Numbered from the stretch's first letter, positions 42,806 to 52,816 are shown. The stretch is 64,000 nt of DNA from Pseudooctadecabacter jejudonensis (GCF_900172275.1 NZ_FWFT01000001.1:124001-188000); one strand, 5' to 3'. Numbers and translations are program-made. Notes: a model not told the origin generated them from the sequence alone.

Positions 42806-43729
42806 ATGGCGAAACTTGACCTTAATGACGGGACGATCCTGTCAAACCTGTCGCAAGACGCGGCCTTGCTGGATGATCAGACCCCGAACCTGTTCTATTT
42901 TTGGGACAATTTGGACACCTTGTCGGATCAGTTTCATGAAAACATCCGGTTTGCGATGGACGCATATCCCGACTGGACGTTCGCGTTGATGACCGATGAC
43001 TTCGGGCGTGATCTTTTGGCGCGGGATTGGCCGCAGATCGCTGAGGTGTATGACGATATCTGGATTCCGGCCTGCCGGTCCGACATCGTGCGGATGGCCG
43101 CGCTTTATGCTTATGGCGGTTGGTATATTGACGCCGATACCTTGCCCATCGGGGATCTTCGCCCGCTGACAGGGGACAAGCCGGTGATTGTGTTTCGCGA
43201 CAACCGCCGACGGTTGATCAAACGGGGCGATGTGATGAACGGGTTCTTGTATATGCCGCCCAAATCCCCCCTTGCAAAAGCCATGATGGAGGGCACCGTC
43301 GACAACCTCGTGAACCGCAAGGATGTCTATCAGGTGATGGAATTTGCGGGCCCTTACATGTTGGCGCGTCTGATCAAGGAAATGGGGGAGGACAGCGTCG
43401 TCAAACTTTGGCAAAGCCGCGTCTACAAACGCTACAACACCGAACTGGTCGGGGATGCGCCGCTGTTTGAACATACGATCGACGACACGGCGTCGTCGTG
43501 GCGGATTGTGCAGAATTTCGGCGTGATGCGCGGGTTGGAACCCAATTGGGACGGCTTTCCGGATGAATTGCGTCCGCGCTTTGTGCATGTCTTGCGCCGG
43601 TTCGTGGATGCCCACGGGCTTCATGCGGAGTTGATCGAACTGGGCCGCCAAAAGCCCGCCTATATGGACCGCAAAGGGTTCGTTCAGCTGGTGGAAGACT
43701 GCAAGGTCAAGGTGGCTGCGGCGGGCTAG
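42806..43729 (+). CDS. Glycosyltransferase family 32 (DXD sugar-binding) protein
   Basis: 307 residues from an ATG at 42806. The family signature YAYGGWYIDADT (Asp109, Asp111) is the DXD metal/nucleotide-sugar motif, preceded by CRSDIVRMAALYA. N-terminal NLFYFWDN and later DVMNGFLYMPPKSP fit GT32 proteins that add hexoses to surface glycans. No capsule or LPS genes are adjacent, so the acceptor is unknown. Its TAG stop overlaps the stop of the convergent LysR gene (shared CTAG at 43726-43729). Confidence 0.82.
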   Translation: MAKLDLNDGTILSNLSQDAALLDDQTPNLFYFWDNLDTLSDQFHENIRFAMDAYPDWTFALMTDDFGRDLLARDWPQIAEVYDDIWIPACRSDIVRMAALYAYGGWYIDADTLPIGDLRPLTGDKPVIVFRDNRRRLIKRGDVMNGFLYMPPKSPLAKAMMEGTVDNLVNRKDVYQVMEFAGPYMLARLIKEMGEDSVVKLWQSRVYKRYNTELVGDAPLFEHTIDDTASSWRIVQNFGVMRGLEPNWDGFPDELRPRFVHVLRRFVDAHGLHAELIELGRQKPAYMDRKGFVQLVEDCKVKVAAAG

Positions 43730-44631
43730 CCTGTTCTGGCGTCGCGAATGCTTTTGCGGTGGGCGATGATTTCGTCTTGCACAAAATCGCGGAAGGCCAT
43801 GATCCGTTTGGATTGGCGCAATTCTTCGGGGTAGGCCAGGAATGTTGGCACTTCGCCGCTTTCGATGTCGGGCAAGACGCGGACGAGGCCGGGGAAATCT
43901 TCGATCACGTAATCGGGCAACACCCCGATGCCGAGGTTTGACAAGACCCCCTGCAGTACGCCGAAGTAGTTGTTCATGTGCAAAAGACGGGGCTTGTCGT
44001 AGCTGAGAAGATGTTGCGTCAGCGTGGCCCCCGCGGAGACCTGAAACGCGGAGGGGGCCTGACAGATCAGGCGGTGGCGCCCGATCTCTTCGATTTCATC
44101 CAGCGTGCCTTCTTTGTCCAGATACTCCTGACTGGCATAAAGGCGCATGCGCACGGACATCAATTTCTTGCGGATCAGATCGGCCTGAGACGGTTCTTTC
44201 ATGCGAATGGCCACATCGGCTTCGCGCATGGGCAGATCGAGAACACGTTCTTCCAGCATCAGATCGATGTTCAGATCAGGATATTTTTCATAAAGCGCGG
44301 GCAGCCGGGGGGCCAGCCATAGGGTCCCGAAGCCGGTGGTTGTTGTGACTTTCAGTTCGCCGAACACCTCTTCTGCGCTGTCCTTGATGCGGGCTGAGGC
44401 GGCATCAAGCCTGCGGGACATGGATTTCGTGGCGTCGAACAGCAGCTCGCCTTGTTCGGTGAGGATCAGACCGCGGGCGTGGCGGTGAAACAGCACGGTG
44501 CTCAGCGATTCTTCGAGGGCGCGGATCTGGCGAGAGACCGCAGATTGGGACAAATGAAGGATATCGCCGGCATGGGTCAATGACCCCGCCGCAGCGACCG
44601 CGTGAAAGATTCGAAGTTTATCCCAGTCCAT
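43726..44631 (-). CDS. LysR family transcriptional regulator
   Basis: 301 residues from an ATG at 44631 (AGGG nine bases upstream; an in-frame ATG-like start also at 44649). Winged helix LRIFHAVAAAGSLTHAGDILHLSQSAVSRQIRALEE, then a LysR effector domain (LKVTTTTGFGTLWLAPRLPALYEKYPDLNIDL, READVAIRMKEP). Divergent from the indolepyruvate oxidoreductase gene across about 160 bp, making that gene the likely target. Ends in an overlapping CTAG with the GT32 gene. Confidence 0.92.
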   Translation of the reverse strand: MDWDKLRIFHAVAAAGSLTHAGDILHLSQSAVSRQIRALEESLSTVLFHRHARGLILTEQGELLFDATKSMSRRLDAASARIKDSAEEVFGELKVTTTTGFGTLWLAPRLPALYEKYPDLNIDLMLEERVLDLPMREADVAIRMKEPSQADLIRKKLMSVRMRLYASQEYLDKEGTLDEIEEIGRHRLICQAPSAFQVSAGATLTQHLLSYDKPRLLHMNNYFGVLQGVLSNLGIGVLPDYVIEDFPGLVRVLPDIESGEVPTFLAYPEELRQSKRIMAFRDFVQDEIIAHRKSIRDARTG

Positions 44632-44791
44632 CGGATAGCCCTGCTGCATCTGATACCGCTCACATTTTTCCTAAGGTTGCGCGGCCTTTATGTCTGTTTC
44701 AGTTCGTGATGTCAGGTCAAAATATGGTTTGTAGGTCAGGATTATTGACCTAAGGTGAGTGTACGGCATCAAGCAGGGGAGGAGCCTTGGC

Positions 44792-47700
44792 GTGCGTGAC
44801 GATATTTCATTGAATGATCGATTTGATCTTACCAAAGATCAGGTGCTTTTGAATGGCACGCAAGCGCTGGTGCGGCTGATGTTGATGCAAAAGGCGCGCG
44901 ATGAGGCGGCGGGGTTAAACACTGCGGGGTATGTCACGGGGTATCGCGGATCGCCCTTGGGGGCCGTCGACATGCAGATGACGCGGGCAGCAGGGCCACT
45001 GGCCGAGGCGGATGTGACGTTTCAGCCCGGATTGAACGAGGATCTGGCCGCCACGGCCCTTTGGGGCACCCAGCAGGCCAATTTGCGCGGGGAAGGCACC
45101 TATGACGGCGTTTTTGGCCTGTGGTACGGCAAGGGGCCTGGGGTGGACCGGTCGGGCGATGTGATGCGTCACGCCAATATGGCGGGCACGTCGCCCCATG
45201 GCGGTGTGATCATGGCCATGGGTGATGATCACACGGGCGAAAGTTCGACCACATTGCACCAATCCGACTGGGCTATGGTTGATGCTTACATGCCCATCGT
45301 GAGCCCCGCTGGCGTGCAAGAGGTTTTGGACATGGGGCTGTATGCCTATGCGCTGAGCCGGTTTGCGGGCGTTTGGGTGGGCCTGAAGACCATGAAAGAT
45401 ACGATCGAGGTCACGTCCGTGGTGAATGGCGACCCGCATCGGCTGACTTTTGTGGAGCCTGACTTTGAGGGGCCGGACGAGGGGGTGCACATCCGGCTGG
45501 TCGACACGCCTGTGGCGCAAGAGGCGAGGATGATCGACCACAAACGGTTTGCCGTTGAGGCGTTTGCGCGGGCCAACGGGATCGACCGGACCGTCTGGCC
45601 AAAGGACGGCGCCAAGATCGGATTTGTGGCGGCGGGGAAAAACTGGCTTGATCTGATCCACGCGCTGTCGCTGCTGGGCATAGATGAGGCAGAGGCCGCA
45701 CGTTTGGGGATCACGACCTATAAGGTGGGGCAGGTCTGGCCGCTGGATGTGCAAAGCTTTGACGCATGGGCCGCTGACCTTGATCTGATCGTGGTGGTCG
45801 AGGAAAAACGCAAGCTGATTGAGGTGCAGATCAAAGAGGCGCTCTTTGATGACCGGCGCGGGCGGCGTGTCTATGGCTGGCACAAGGGCGATAACGTGGT
45901 GAATGGGCGACGAGAGGAGCTGTTCCCGACGCTCTATGCACTCGACCCCGTTTGGATCGCTGAAAAGCTGGGTGCGATCCTGATCGAGGAGGGCTGCGGC
46001 ACGCCGGATCTTGACGTGGCCATGGCCCAGCTGGCCGACGCCAAACGCAGCGACAATGCCGAAGAGATCGCCGCGCGGCTGCCGTATTTCTGTTCTGGGT
46101 GCCCGCATAACTCCTCCACCCGTGTGCCTGAAGGTGGTCGGGCCTATGCGGGGATCGGATGTCATTACATGGTGCAGTGGATGGACCGCGACACCATCGG
46201 GTCGACACAGATGGGCGGTGAGGGCGCAAATTGGATCGGGGAGGCCCCGTTCTCCACCCGCAATCATGTGTTCCAGAATATGGGCGACGGCACGTACAAC
46301 CATTCCGGCGTGCAAGCGATCCGATTTGCCCAGATGGCGGGCACGAATGTCACCTATAAAATCCTGTACAATGATGCCGTCGCCATGACCGGAGGGCAGG
46401 GCAATGACGGCGGGTTGACCGCCGATCAGATCTGCCGAGAGATGTTGGCGATGGGCGTGGCGGAGGTGCATCTGGTTCACGACCCGTCCGAGGGGTTGGA
46501 TGTGGGCAAGATCCCAGCGGCTGTCCACATTTCGACGCGGGATAAACTGGACCAAGTTCAGAGAAACCTTAGTCAGGTCAAAGGCGTATCTGTGCTTGTT
46601 TATGTGCAAACCTGTGCGGCCGAAAAGCGGCGTCGCCGCAAACGCGGGCTGTTTCCCGATCCCGACAAACGCGTGTTTATCAACACCGACGTCTGTGAAG
46701 GTTGCGGCGATTGCGGGGTGCAATCCAATTGTGTGTCGATCGTTCCGGTGGACACGGAATTGGGACGCAAACGCGCGATTGATCAGTCGTCGTGCAACAA
46801 GGATTTTTCCTGCGTGAACGGGTTTTGCCCGTCTTTCGTGACCGTCGAAGGGGCGGTGATGAAAAGGGCCGCGACGACGACGATTGAATTGCCGAAGATG
46901 CCCGCGCCCGAGACGGCAGAGATCAAAGGCACCCATAATGTGGTCATCACAGGCGTCGGTGGCACTGGCGTTGTGACCATCGGTGCAGTCTTGGCGATGG
47001 CCGCCCATGTGGACGGCAAGGCCGCCAGCATGATGGAGATGGCAGGCCTCGCGCAAAAGGGCGGTGCGGTGCATATCCATTGCCGGTTGGCGGAACGGGC
47101 CGAGGATATTCAGGCGATCCGTGTGTCTACGGGCGAATGTGATACACTGATTGGCGGTGATTTGGTCGTCTCTGCGGGGGCCAAAACGCTTGGTCTGATG
47201 CAGACGGGACGCACGCGCGGTGTCGTCAACGGGCATGAGATCATGACCGGGGACTTTACGCGCAACACTGAATTTAGATTGCCGACAGATCGGCTGTCAC
47301 TGGCGTTGCAGGCGCGGCTGCAGGACGGGTTCGCGATGTTTGACGCCTCCGGTCTGGCCCGCGCGCTGATGGGGGATGCAATCTATTCCAACATGATGGT
47401 GTTTGGGGCCGCGTGGCAACAGGGGGCAGTGCCTTTGTCCCATGACGCGATCCGCCGCGCGATTGAGCTGAACGGCACAGCCGTGGCGCGCAACCTGCAG
47501 GCGTTTGAATACGGGCGGTGGGCCTATTTGTACCCAGAGGACGCGGCGCAGGTTTTGGCCCCACAGGACGTGAATTCCCCCAAATCGTTGGACGAAAAAA
47601 TTGCCTTTCGGGTTGATCATCTGACGGCGTATCAGGATGCCGGCTATGCCGCGCGATATAGGTCAATGGTTGATCGTTTTGAGGGCGATCTGCAGGCGGC

Positions 47701-48202
47701 GGTGGCCGAAGGCTATCACAAGGTGTTGGCCTACAAGGACGAATACGAGGTCGCGCGGTTGTTGATGGATACCCGCGCCAAGGCCGAGACGGAATTCGAT
47801 GGCGAATTGAAGCTGACCCATCACCTTGCCCCGCCGATGTTGACGCGCACGGGCGCGGATGGACGGCCCAGAAAGGTCGCCATGCCGCGCATGGTCGCAC
47901 GCCTGTTTCCCCATTTGGCGCGCCTGAAACGGCTGCGCGGAACGCGGTGGGATGTCTTTGGGCGCACGGCTGAACGGCGGATGGAACGGGCGCTGATCAC
48001 CCAATATGAGGCAGATATGGAGGAGGTCCGCCAGATCATGCGCCCTGATACTATGCAGGCCGCTGTGGCCCTGGCACGGTTGCCATTGGACATTCGCGGC
48101 TTTGGACCGGTGAAACTGCAAAACGCAGCGAAGGCGGAAAAACGGCGCGAAGAATTGTTGGTCGTTCTTCGGGCTGGCCCCATGCGGGCCGTTGCCGAAT
48201 AA
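44792..48202 (+). CDS. Indolepyruvate ferredoxin oxidoreductase (fused subunits)
   Basis: 1136 residues from a GTG at 44792, preceded by AGGGGAGGAG; another GTG lies at 44759. All domains of a 2-oxoacid:ferredoxin oxidoreductase are in one chain. The N-terminal part has LLNGTQALVRLMLMQKARD and GYRGSPLGAVDMQM; the TPP part has YFCSGCPHNSSTRVPEGGRAYAGIGCHYM. A short cysteine-rich cluster region follows near residue 636 (CEGCGDCGVQSNC), then the gamma-type domain (GVGGTGVVTIGAVLAMAAHVDGK, MAGLAQKGGAVHIHCRLA). It oxidises arylpyruvates from aromatic amino acids to acyl-CoA. A LysR gene is divergent upstream. Confidence 0.93.
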   Translation: MRDDISLNDRFDLTKDQVLLNGTQALVRLMLMQKARDEAAGLNTAGYVTGYRGSPLGAVDMQMTRAAGPLAEADVTFQPGLNEDLAATALWGTQQANLRGEGTYDGVFGLWYGKGPGVDRSGDVMRHANMAGTSPHGGVIMAMGDDHTGESSTTLHQSDWAMVDAYMPIVSPAGVQEVLDMGLYAYALSRFAGVWVGLKTMKDTIEVTSVVNGDPHRLTFVEPDFEGPDEGVHIRLVDTPVAQEARMIDHKRFAVEAFARANGIDRTVWPKDGAKIGFVAAGKNWLDLIHALSLLGIDEAEAARLGITTYKVGQVWPLDVQSFDAWAADLDLIVVVEEKRKLIEVQIKEALFDDRRGRRVYGWHKGDNVVNGRREELFPTLYALDPVWIAEKLGAILIEEGCGTPDLDVAMAQLADAKRSDNAEEIAARLPYFCSGCPHNSSTRVPEGGRAYAGIGCHYMVQWMDRDTIGSTQMGGEGANWIGEAPFSTRNHVFQNMGDGTYNHSGVQAIRFAQMAGTNVTYKILYNDAVAMTGGQGNDGGLTADQICREMLAMGVAEVHLVHDPSEGLDVGKIPAAVHISTRDKLDQVQRNLSQVKGVSVLVYVQTCAAEKRRRRKRGLFPDPDKRVFINTDVCEGCGDCGVQSNCVSIVPVDTELGRKRAIDQSSCNKDFSCVNGFCPSFVTVEGAVMKRAATTTIELPKMPAPETAEIKGTHNVVITGVGGTGVVTIGAVLAMAAHVDGKAASMMEMAGLAQKGGAVHIHCRLAERAEDIQAIRVSTGECDTLIGGDLVVSAGAKTLGLMQTGRTRGVVNGHEIMTGDFTRNTEFRLPTDRLSLALQARLQDGFAMFDASGLARALMGDAIYSNMMVFGAAWQQGAVPLSHDAIRRAIELNGTAVARNLQAFEYGRWAYLYPEDAAQVLAPQDVNSPKSLDEKIAFRVDHLTAYQDAGYAARYRSMVDRFEGDLQAAVAEGYHKVLAYKDEYEVARLLMDTRAKAETEFDGELKLTHHLAPPMLTRTGADGRPRKVAMPRMVARLFPHLARLKRLRGTRWDVFGRTAERRMERALITQYEADMEEVRQIMRPDTMQAAVALARLPLDIRGFGPVKLQNAAKAEKRREELLVVLRAGPMRAVAE

Positions 48203-48274
48203 CAAAACCGTCACATTGGCTGGATAAAGCGACAAGAGGCGCATAGAAGGCAACCAAAGCAAAAGGGGCAGGCC

Positions 48275-49159
48275 ATGGCACCACGTCACGCAGCACGCGA
48301 GATTTCCTATGCGCATTCCGCAGAGACGCGGCGTGCCCGCGCGGTGATCCGTCTGATGGAAAATTCGACCGGACGTTTGCGCTTGTTGCGCCATGCCAAG
48401 GGCTACGACCAAGAGGTGGCCGAGGGCGCCGATTTCTGGCGTGTCATGTGTGACCGCTATAAACTGGGGCTGGATGTTGTTGGCGGTGATCTGTCTCATA
48501 TTCCTGAGACCGGCCCGCTGGTTGTTGTGGCCAATCACCCATACGGCATTCTGGACGGTCTAATGATGGGACGGATCCTGTCTGAACGTCGCGGCGGCGA
48601 CTTTAAGGTTTTGGCCAATTCGGTGTTCCGTAAATCGAGCGATCTTGAGAAGGTCATTTTGCCGGTGTCCTTTGACGACACGAAAGACGCGGCTGTGCTG
48701 AACCTTAAGACCCGACGTGATGCGCTGTGCTATCTGAATGGGGGCGGGGCCATTGGTGTTTTTCCGGGCGGCACAGTCAGCACCGCCGCACGGCCTTTTT
48801 CCAAGGCGTTGGATCCACAGTGGCGCAATTTCACGGCCAAGATGATCGCCAAAAGCGATGCGACCGTGGTTCCGATCTTCTTTGATGGCACGAATAGCCG
48901 TGTGTTTCAGCTGGCCAGCCGAATGTCGCAGACGTTGCGCATGGGTCTTTTGATCCGCGAATTTCGGGCGCGTGTCGGATCTGATGTGCGCACGGTGATT
49001 GGCGCGCCGATCCCGCCGTCAGAGCTAAAGGCGCGCGCTGGGGATGCCAAAAGCCTCATGGATTTCCTGCGTAAAGCGACGTATGACCTGTCCCCAACAC
49101 CGCTGCCCGCCAATGATCTGGGGCTGGAATTCGAGACGCGGTACAAACGTAAGGGTTGA
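48275..49159 (+). CDS. Lysophospholipid acyltransferase family protein
   Basis: 294 residues. The acyltransferase motif HX4D is present as ANHPYGILDGLM, followed by KVLANSVFRKSSDLEKVILPVSF and the GGAIGVFPGGTVS block that replaces the usual FPEG. PlsC-like fold; the protein may acylate a lysolipid or an ornithine-type lipid precursor, which cannot be decided here. ATG at 48275 (GGGGCAGG upstream). Three bases separate its stop from murI, so they are likely co-transcribed. Confidence 0.88.
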   Translation: MAPRHAAREISYAHSAETRRARAVIRLMENSTGRLRLLRHAKGYDQEVAEGADFWRVMCDRYKLGLDVVGGDLSHIPETGPLVVVANHPYGILDGLMMGRILSERRGGDFKVLANSVFRKSSDLEKVILPVSFDDTKDAAVLNLKTRRDALCYLNGGGAIGVFPGGTVSTAARPFSKALDPQWRNFTAKMIAKSDATVVPIFFDGTNSRVFQLASRMSQTLRMGLLIREFRARVGSDVRTVIGAPIPPSELKARAGDAKSLMDFLRKATYDLSPTPLPANDLGLEFETRYKRKG

Positions 49160-49162
49160 ATT

Positions 49163-49972
49163 ATGGCAGTGGGTATTTTTGACAGTGGGCTAGGCGGATT
49201 GACCGTGCTGGATGCGGTGCAAAAGCGGCTGCCGGATGTGCCGTTTGTCTATTACGCCGACAGCGCGCATGCGCCCTACGGGGTGCGCACAGCCGATGAT
49301 ATTTATGATCTGACAACGAAGGCCACACAGGCGCTGTTTGATGCGGGGTGTAATCTTGTGATTTTGGCCTGCAACACGGCCTCGGCCGCCGCTTTGCGCC
49401 GCATGCAGGAGGGCTGGGTGCCCGAAGGCAAGCGCGTGTTGGGCGTCTTCGTGCCCCTGATTGAGGCGCTGACCGAACGGTCATGGGGTGACAATTCCCC
49501 CCCGCGTGAGGTCGACGTGAAACATGTGGCGCTTTTTGCGACACCGGCCACCGTGTCCAGCCGCGCATTTCAGCGCGAACTGGCGTTCCGCGCGGTGGGT
49601 GTCGATGTTGAGGCGCAGGCCTGCGGCGGTGTCGTCGATGCCATTGAAGACGGCGATATGATCTTGGCGGATGCGCTGGTGCGGTCCCATGTGGACGCGC
49701 TGAAACGGAAGATGCCGCAGCCGGATGCCGCGATCTTGGGATGCACGCATTATCCGTTGATGCAGGACCAGTTTCAGGATGCCTTGGGTGCGGATGTCAA
49801 AGTGTTCTCGCAGGCCAATCTGGTGGCAGAAAGCCTTGCCGACTACCTCGACCGGCGGCCTGAGATGAAGGGGAGCGGCACGTCGCGCTTTTTGACCTCT
49901 GGCGACCCAAAGCGGGTGAGCCAGCGGGCCATCCAGTTCTTGCGACGAGACATCACATTTGAAGCAGCTTAA
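49163..49972 (+). CDS. murI: Glutamate racemase
   Basis: 269 residues making D-glutamate for peptidoglycan. Both catalytic cysteines are present, in [12 protein letters not shown] (Cys about 70) and GCTHYPLM (Cys about 193), with the N-terminal [17 protein letters not shown] and [11 protein letters not shown]. Length is normal. ATG at 49163, three bases after the acyltransferase stop. An unusual insertion-like stretch around 105-120 ([15 protein letters not shown]) is noted. argC follows after 52 bp. Confidence 0.95.
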   Translation: MAVGIFDSGLGGLTVLDAVQKRLPDVPFVYYADSAHAPYGVRTADDIYDLTTKATQALFDAGCNLVILACNTASAAALRRMQEGWVPEGKRVLGVFVPLIEALTERSWGDNSPPREVDVKHVALFATPATVSSRAFQRELAFRAVGVDVEAQACGGVVDAIEDGDMILADALVRSHVDALKRKMPQPDAAILGCTHYPLMQDQFQDALGADVKVFSQANLVAESLADYLDRRPEMKGSGTSRFLTSGDPKRVSQRAIQFLRRDITFEAA

Positions 49973-50024
49973 TTCTAATATGTGATGAAAGACCTGCGTG
50001 AGCATCGCAGGCAAGGAGACTGAA

Positions 50025-51053
50025 ATGACTTACAAAATCGCCATTCTTGGGGCGTCCGGGTATACGGGAGCAGAATTGGTCCGCCTGATTGCGAACCATC
50101 CCAACATGGAGGTCGCGGCGCTGTCGGGCAATTCGAAGGCAGGCATGACCATGGCGCAGGTGTTTCCGCATTTGCGGCACCTTGATCTGCCCGTTTTGAC
50201 CACCATTGATGACATGAATTTCGACGGTATCGATCTGGCGTTTTGTGCCTTGCCCCACAAGACCAGCCAAGAGGTGATTGCGAAACTGCCAACGGACCTG
50301 AAGATCGTCGATCTGAGTGCGGATTTCCGGCTGCGCGATGTGGCGGCCTATGAAAAGTGGTATGGCAATCCTCATGCGGCGCCAGAATTGCAGAAAGAGG
50401 CGGTCTATGGCCTCACCGAGTTTTATCGCGATGACATCAAAAGTGCGAGGCTTGTGGCCGGGACGGGCTGCAACGCGGCCACGGGGCAATATGCGCTGCG
50501 TCCGTTGATTGCTGCGGGGGTGATTGATCTCGATGAGATCATCCTCGATCTGGCGTGCGCTGTGTCCGGTGCAGGGCGGTCGCTGAAGGAAAATCTGTTG
50601 CATGCGGAATTGTCCGAAGGGGCGCATGCCTACGCTGTAGGTGGCACGCACCGGCATTTGGGTGAATTTGATCAGGAATTTTCGGCCCTTGCGGGCCGTC
50701 CGGTTGAGGTGCAATTCACGCCTCATCTGATCCCTGCCAACCGCGGGATTCTCGCGACTGTTTACGTCAAGGGTGACGCGCAGGTTATTCATAATACACT
50801 GCAATCTTCCTACCTCGGGGAACCCTTCGTTGAGGTTTTGCCCATGGGCGAACATCCCAGCATCCGCCACATCCGCGGGTCCAACTTTTGTCATGTCGGC
50901 GTCGTGGCCGACCGGCGTAAGGACCGCGCGATTGTGGTTGCAGCCCTTGATAACCTGACGAAAGGTTCATCTGGCCAAGCCTTGCAGAACGCCAATCTGA
51001 TGTTAGGTGAGGATGAGACAACGGGCCTGATGATGGCGCCGGTTTTTCCGTAG
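50025..51053 (+). CDS. argC: N-acetyl-gamma-glutamyl-phosphate reductase
   Basis: 342 residues; NADPH-dependent third step of arginine synthesis. Visible: N-terminal [20 protein letters not shown], the catalytic Cys in [16 protein letters not shown] (about 148) and [17 protein letters not shown] at 50025 (CAAGGAGAC upstream), frame open to 49998. Followed after 15 bp by ccmE, so the cytochrome c maturation genes probably share its transcript. Confidence 0.97.
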   Translation: MTYKIAILGASGYTGAELVRLIANHPNMEVAALSGNSKAGMTMAQVFPHLRHLDLPVLTTIDDMNFDGIDLAFCALPHKTSQEVIAKLPTDLKIVDLSADFRLRDVAAYEKWYGNPHAAPELQKEAVYGLTEFYRDDIKSARLVAGTGCNAATGQYALRPLIAAGVIDLDEIILDLACAVSGAGRSLKENLLHAELSEGAHAYAVGGTHRHLGEFDQEFSALAGRPVEVQFTPHLIPANRGILATVYVKGDAQVIHNTLQSSYLGEPFVEVLPMGEHPSIRHIRGSNFCHVGVVADRRKDRAIVVAALDNLTKGSSGQALQNANLMLGEDETTGLMMAPVFP

Positions 51054-51068
51054 ATCTGTGAGGTTGCG

Positions 51069-51539
51069 ATGAAATCCCTCAAAAAGACCCGACGCATTCA
51101 GATTATCGCAGTGGCGTTTGTGGCGCTGACGTTGTCCACGGGAATCATCGGGTATGCGCTGCGCGACGGGATCAACTATTTCCGGTCACCGACCGAAGTC
51201 GTGTCGGAACCCCCCGCAGAGACGGAGCTTTTCCGTATTGGTGGCATGGTGCAAGAGGCGTCGATCGTGCGCGGTGAGGGCACTGAAGTGAGTTTTGTCG
51301 TCACCGATTGCTTCAGCGCGGTGCCTGTCGTCTACGAGGGCATTTTGCCGGATCTTTTTGAGGAAGGTCAAGGCATGGTCGGGCAGGGCCGTTACGTGAA
51401 CGGAACCTTCGAAGCCGTTGAAATCCTTGCCAAACATGACGAGACCTACATGCCCGCCGAGGTCGAGGACATGCATGAAGCCCAAAACTTTTGTGAGCCA
51501 GAGGTTAACGACCCGAACGGTGACACCACCACCGGTTAA
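51069..51539 (+). CDS. ccmE: Cytochrome c-type biogenesis protein CcmE
   Basis: 156 residues; periplasmic haem chaperone with an N-terminal anchor (IQIIAVAFVALTLSTGIIGYAL, about 11-31). The haem-attachment motif HxxxY is present as AKHDETYMP (His123, Tyr127). An OB-fold with FRIGGMVQEASIV and FVVTD is recognisable. It receives haem from the CcmC side and hands it to CcmF/H. The ccmF and ccmH genes lie about 1.3 kb downstream, separated from ccmE by a lysis cassette. Confidence 0.95.
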   Translation: MKSLKKTRRIQIIAVAFVALTLSTGIIGYALRDGINYFRSPTEVVSEPPAETELFRIGGMVQEASIVRGEGTEVSFVVTDCFSAVPVVYEGILPDLFEEGQGMVGQGRYVNGTFEAVEILAKHDETYMPAEVEDMHEAQNFCEPEVNDPNGDTTTG

Positions 51540-51581
51540 CCCTTTGCGCACACCCTTATGGCCAAACATGAGGGGTGCGGT

Positions 51582-52193
51582 ATGCAAACTGTTGAAGACA
51601 TTGCCAAAGAGATTGTCGCCCGGGAGGGCGGCTATGTGAATGACCCGGATGATCCGGGCGGGGCCACCAACCACGGCGTGACCATCCACACGATGCGTCG
51701 GTTGGGGCTTGATCTGGACCGTGACGGGGATATCGATGCGCAAGATGTGCGCGTGCTGACCCAAGATCAGGCGCTGACCATCTTTGTTGAACACTATTTC
51801 GATCGTCCGCGTATTGCGGCCTTGCCTGCGCCACTGCACCCAACGGTGTTTGACATGTACGTGAATGCCGGGGCCAATGCGGTGCGCATTTTGCAACGTC
51901 TGTTGCGTGACATGCGCATTGACGTCGATGTTGACGGGTTGATTGGGCCGCAAACAATTGGGGCCACCCAGCAGGGCATGGCGGCGGCGCCAGACCATTT
52001 CGTGGACGCCTACGGCATCGCACGGCGCAACTACTATTACGCTTTGGCCGATGGCCGCCCTGCCAGCCGTAAATATGCGCGCAGACGGGATGGCGGCAAA
52101 GGCGGTTGGATCGTGCGGGCGGAGGAGTTCATCTCGCCGCGGTTTCATCTGACCGCCGCCGAACACCGTGAAAGGACTGCACGATGGGGCTGA
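51582..52193 (+). CDS. Glycoside hydrolase family 108 endolysin (GTA-type lysis gene)
   Basis: 203 residues from an ATG at 51582 (GAGGGG six bases upstream; also an ATG at 51558). The start VEDIAKEIVAREGGYVNDPDDPGGATNHGVT is the GH108 signature with catalytic Glu15. The middle has DVRVLTQDQALTIFVEHYF and a C-terminal peptidoglycan-binding-like part. In Rhodobacter capsulatus an endolysin of this family, paired with the adjacent holin, releases gene transfer agent particles. Its stop overlaps the holin start by 10 bases. No signal peptide, consistent with holin-dependent release. Confidence 0.9.
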   Translation: MQTVEDIAKEIVAREGGYVNDPDDPGGATNHGVTIHTMRRLGLDLDRDGDIDAQDVRVLTQDQALTIFVEHYFDRPRIAALPAPLHPTVFDMYVNAGANAVRILQRLLRDMRIDVDVDGLIGPQTIGATQQGMAAAPDHFVDAYGIARRNYYYALADGRPASRKYARRRDGGKGGWIVRAEEFISPRFHLTAAEHRERTARWG

Positions 52194-52756
52194 TTGACCG
52201 GATTTTTGCTGCGATTTTCGGGGGCGGTCGCAATGTGGTCGTCGAGACGGCGCAGGTGTTTCGTGAGAACGCCGAAAACGCCGGCGTGCGGGACGCCGCT
52301 GTGAAGCAACAGGCAATGCAGCAATATGCGGCGGAGTTCATGGTGGCGCGCCGGGGCGGGTTTGACCGTCTTATGGACGGCCTGAACCGACTGCCGCGCC
52401 CTTTGCTGGCGTTCGGGACGATTGGATTGTTCGTGGTCGCGATGGCGGACCCTGTGTGGTTTGCCAGCCGAATGCAAGGGATCGCGCTGGTGCCTGACCC
52501 TTTGTGGTGGTTGATGGGGGCCATTGTCAGCTTCTATTTCGGCGCGCGTCATCAGGCCCACAACCAAGAGTTCCAACGCTCTATCGCGCAAACCATGGCG
52601 CGTGTGCCCACGGTCGTCGAAAACACGGCCCGATTGGACGCCCTGCGGGCGGATGCGCCCCGTGCGGCGGATACGCCAGAACCTGCGGTGATTGAGCAAG
52701 CCACGGTTCCGTCAGACAATCCGGCCTTGTCGGAGTGGGCACGGCTGAAATCATAA
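52184..52756 (+). CDS. GTA-type 3-TM holin family protein
   Basis: 190 residues. Hydrophobic segments about 73-94 (PLLAFGTIGLFVVAMADPVW) and 107-121 (LWWLMGAIVSFYFGAR), with an amphipathic N-terminal helix (LIDRIFAAIFGG). This matches the GTA holin family of Rhodobacterales. It would permeabilise the membrane for the overlapping endolysin. A strong terminator 28 bp after the stop ends the cassette before ccmF. Overlap with the endolysin gene shows tight coupling. Confidence 0.88.
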   Translation: MGLIDRIFAAIFGGGRNVVVETAQVFRENAENAGVRDAAVKQQAMQQYAAEFMVARRGGFDRLMDGLNRLPRPLLAFGTIGLFVVAMADPVWFASRMQGIALVPDPLWWLMGAIVSFYFGARHQAHNQEFQRSIAQTMARVPTVVENTARLDALRADAPRAADTPEPAVIEQATVPSDNPALSEWARLKS

Positions 52757-52783
52757 AGCGCTGACACAGACGTGACCATTTGC

Positions 52784-52816
52784 CCGCCCTGTCACACCGT
52801 GTGGCAGGGCGGTTTT
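52784..52816 (+). terminator. Strong terminator between holin and ccmF
   Basis: CCGCCCTG-T-CACAC-CG-TGTG-G-CAGGGCGG followed by TTTTG. Long, nearly perfect stem, 28 bp past the holin stop and 37 bp before the ccmF start. It isolates the lysis cassette from ccmF or reduces read-through to it. Confidence 0.88.

Noticed and set aside
44915-47236. Very long open frame (about 770 codons) on the minus strand opposite the indolepyruvate oxidoreductase
   Set aside because: It is a GC-driven shadow of the real plus-strand gene; its translation is rich in His/Arg/Gln with no domain and no ribosome site.
51504-51545. CtrA-type TTAACC sites before the endolysin gene
   Set aside because: Only single half-sites occur, without the second half at the right spacing, and they fall at the end of the ccmE coding region.
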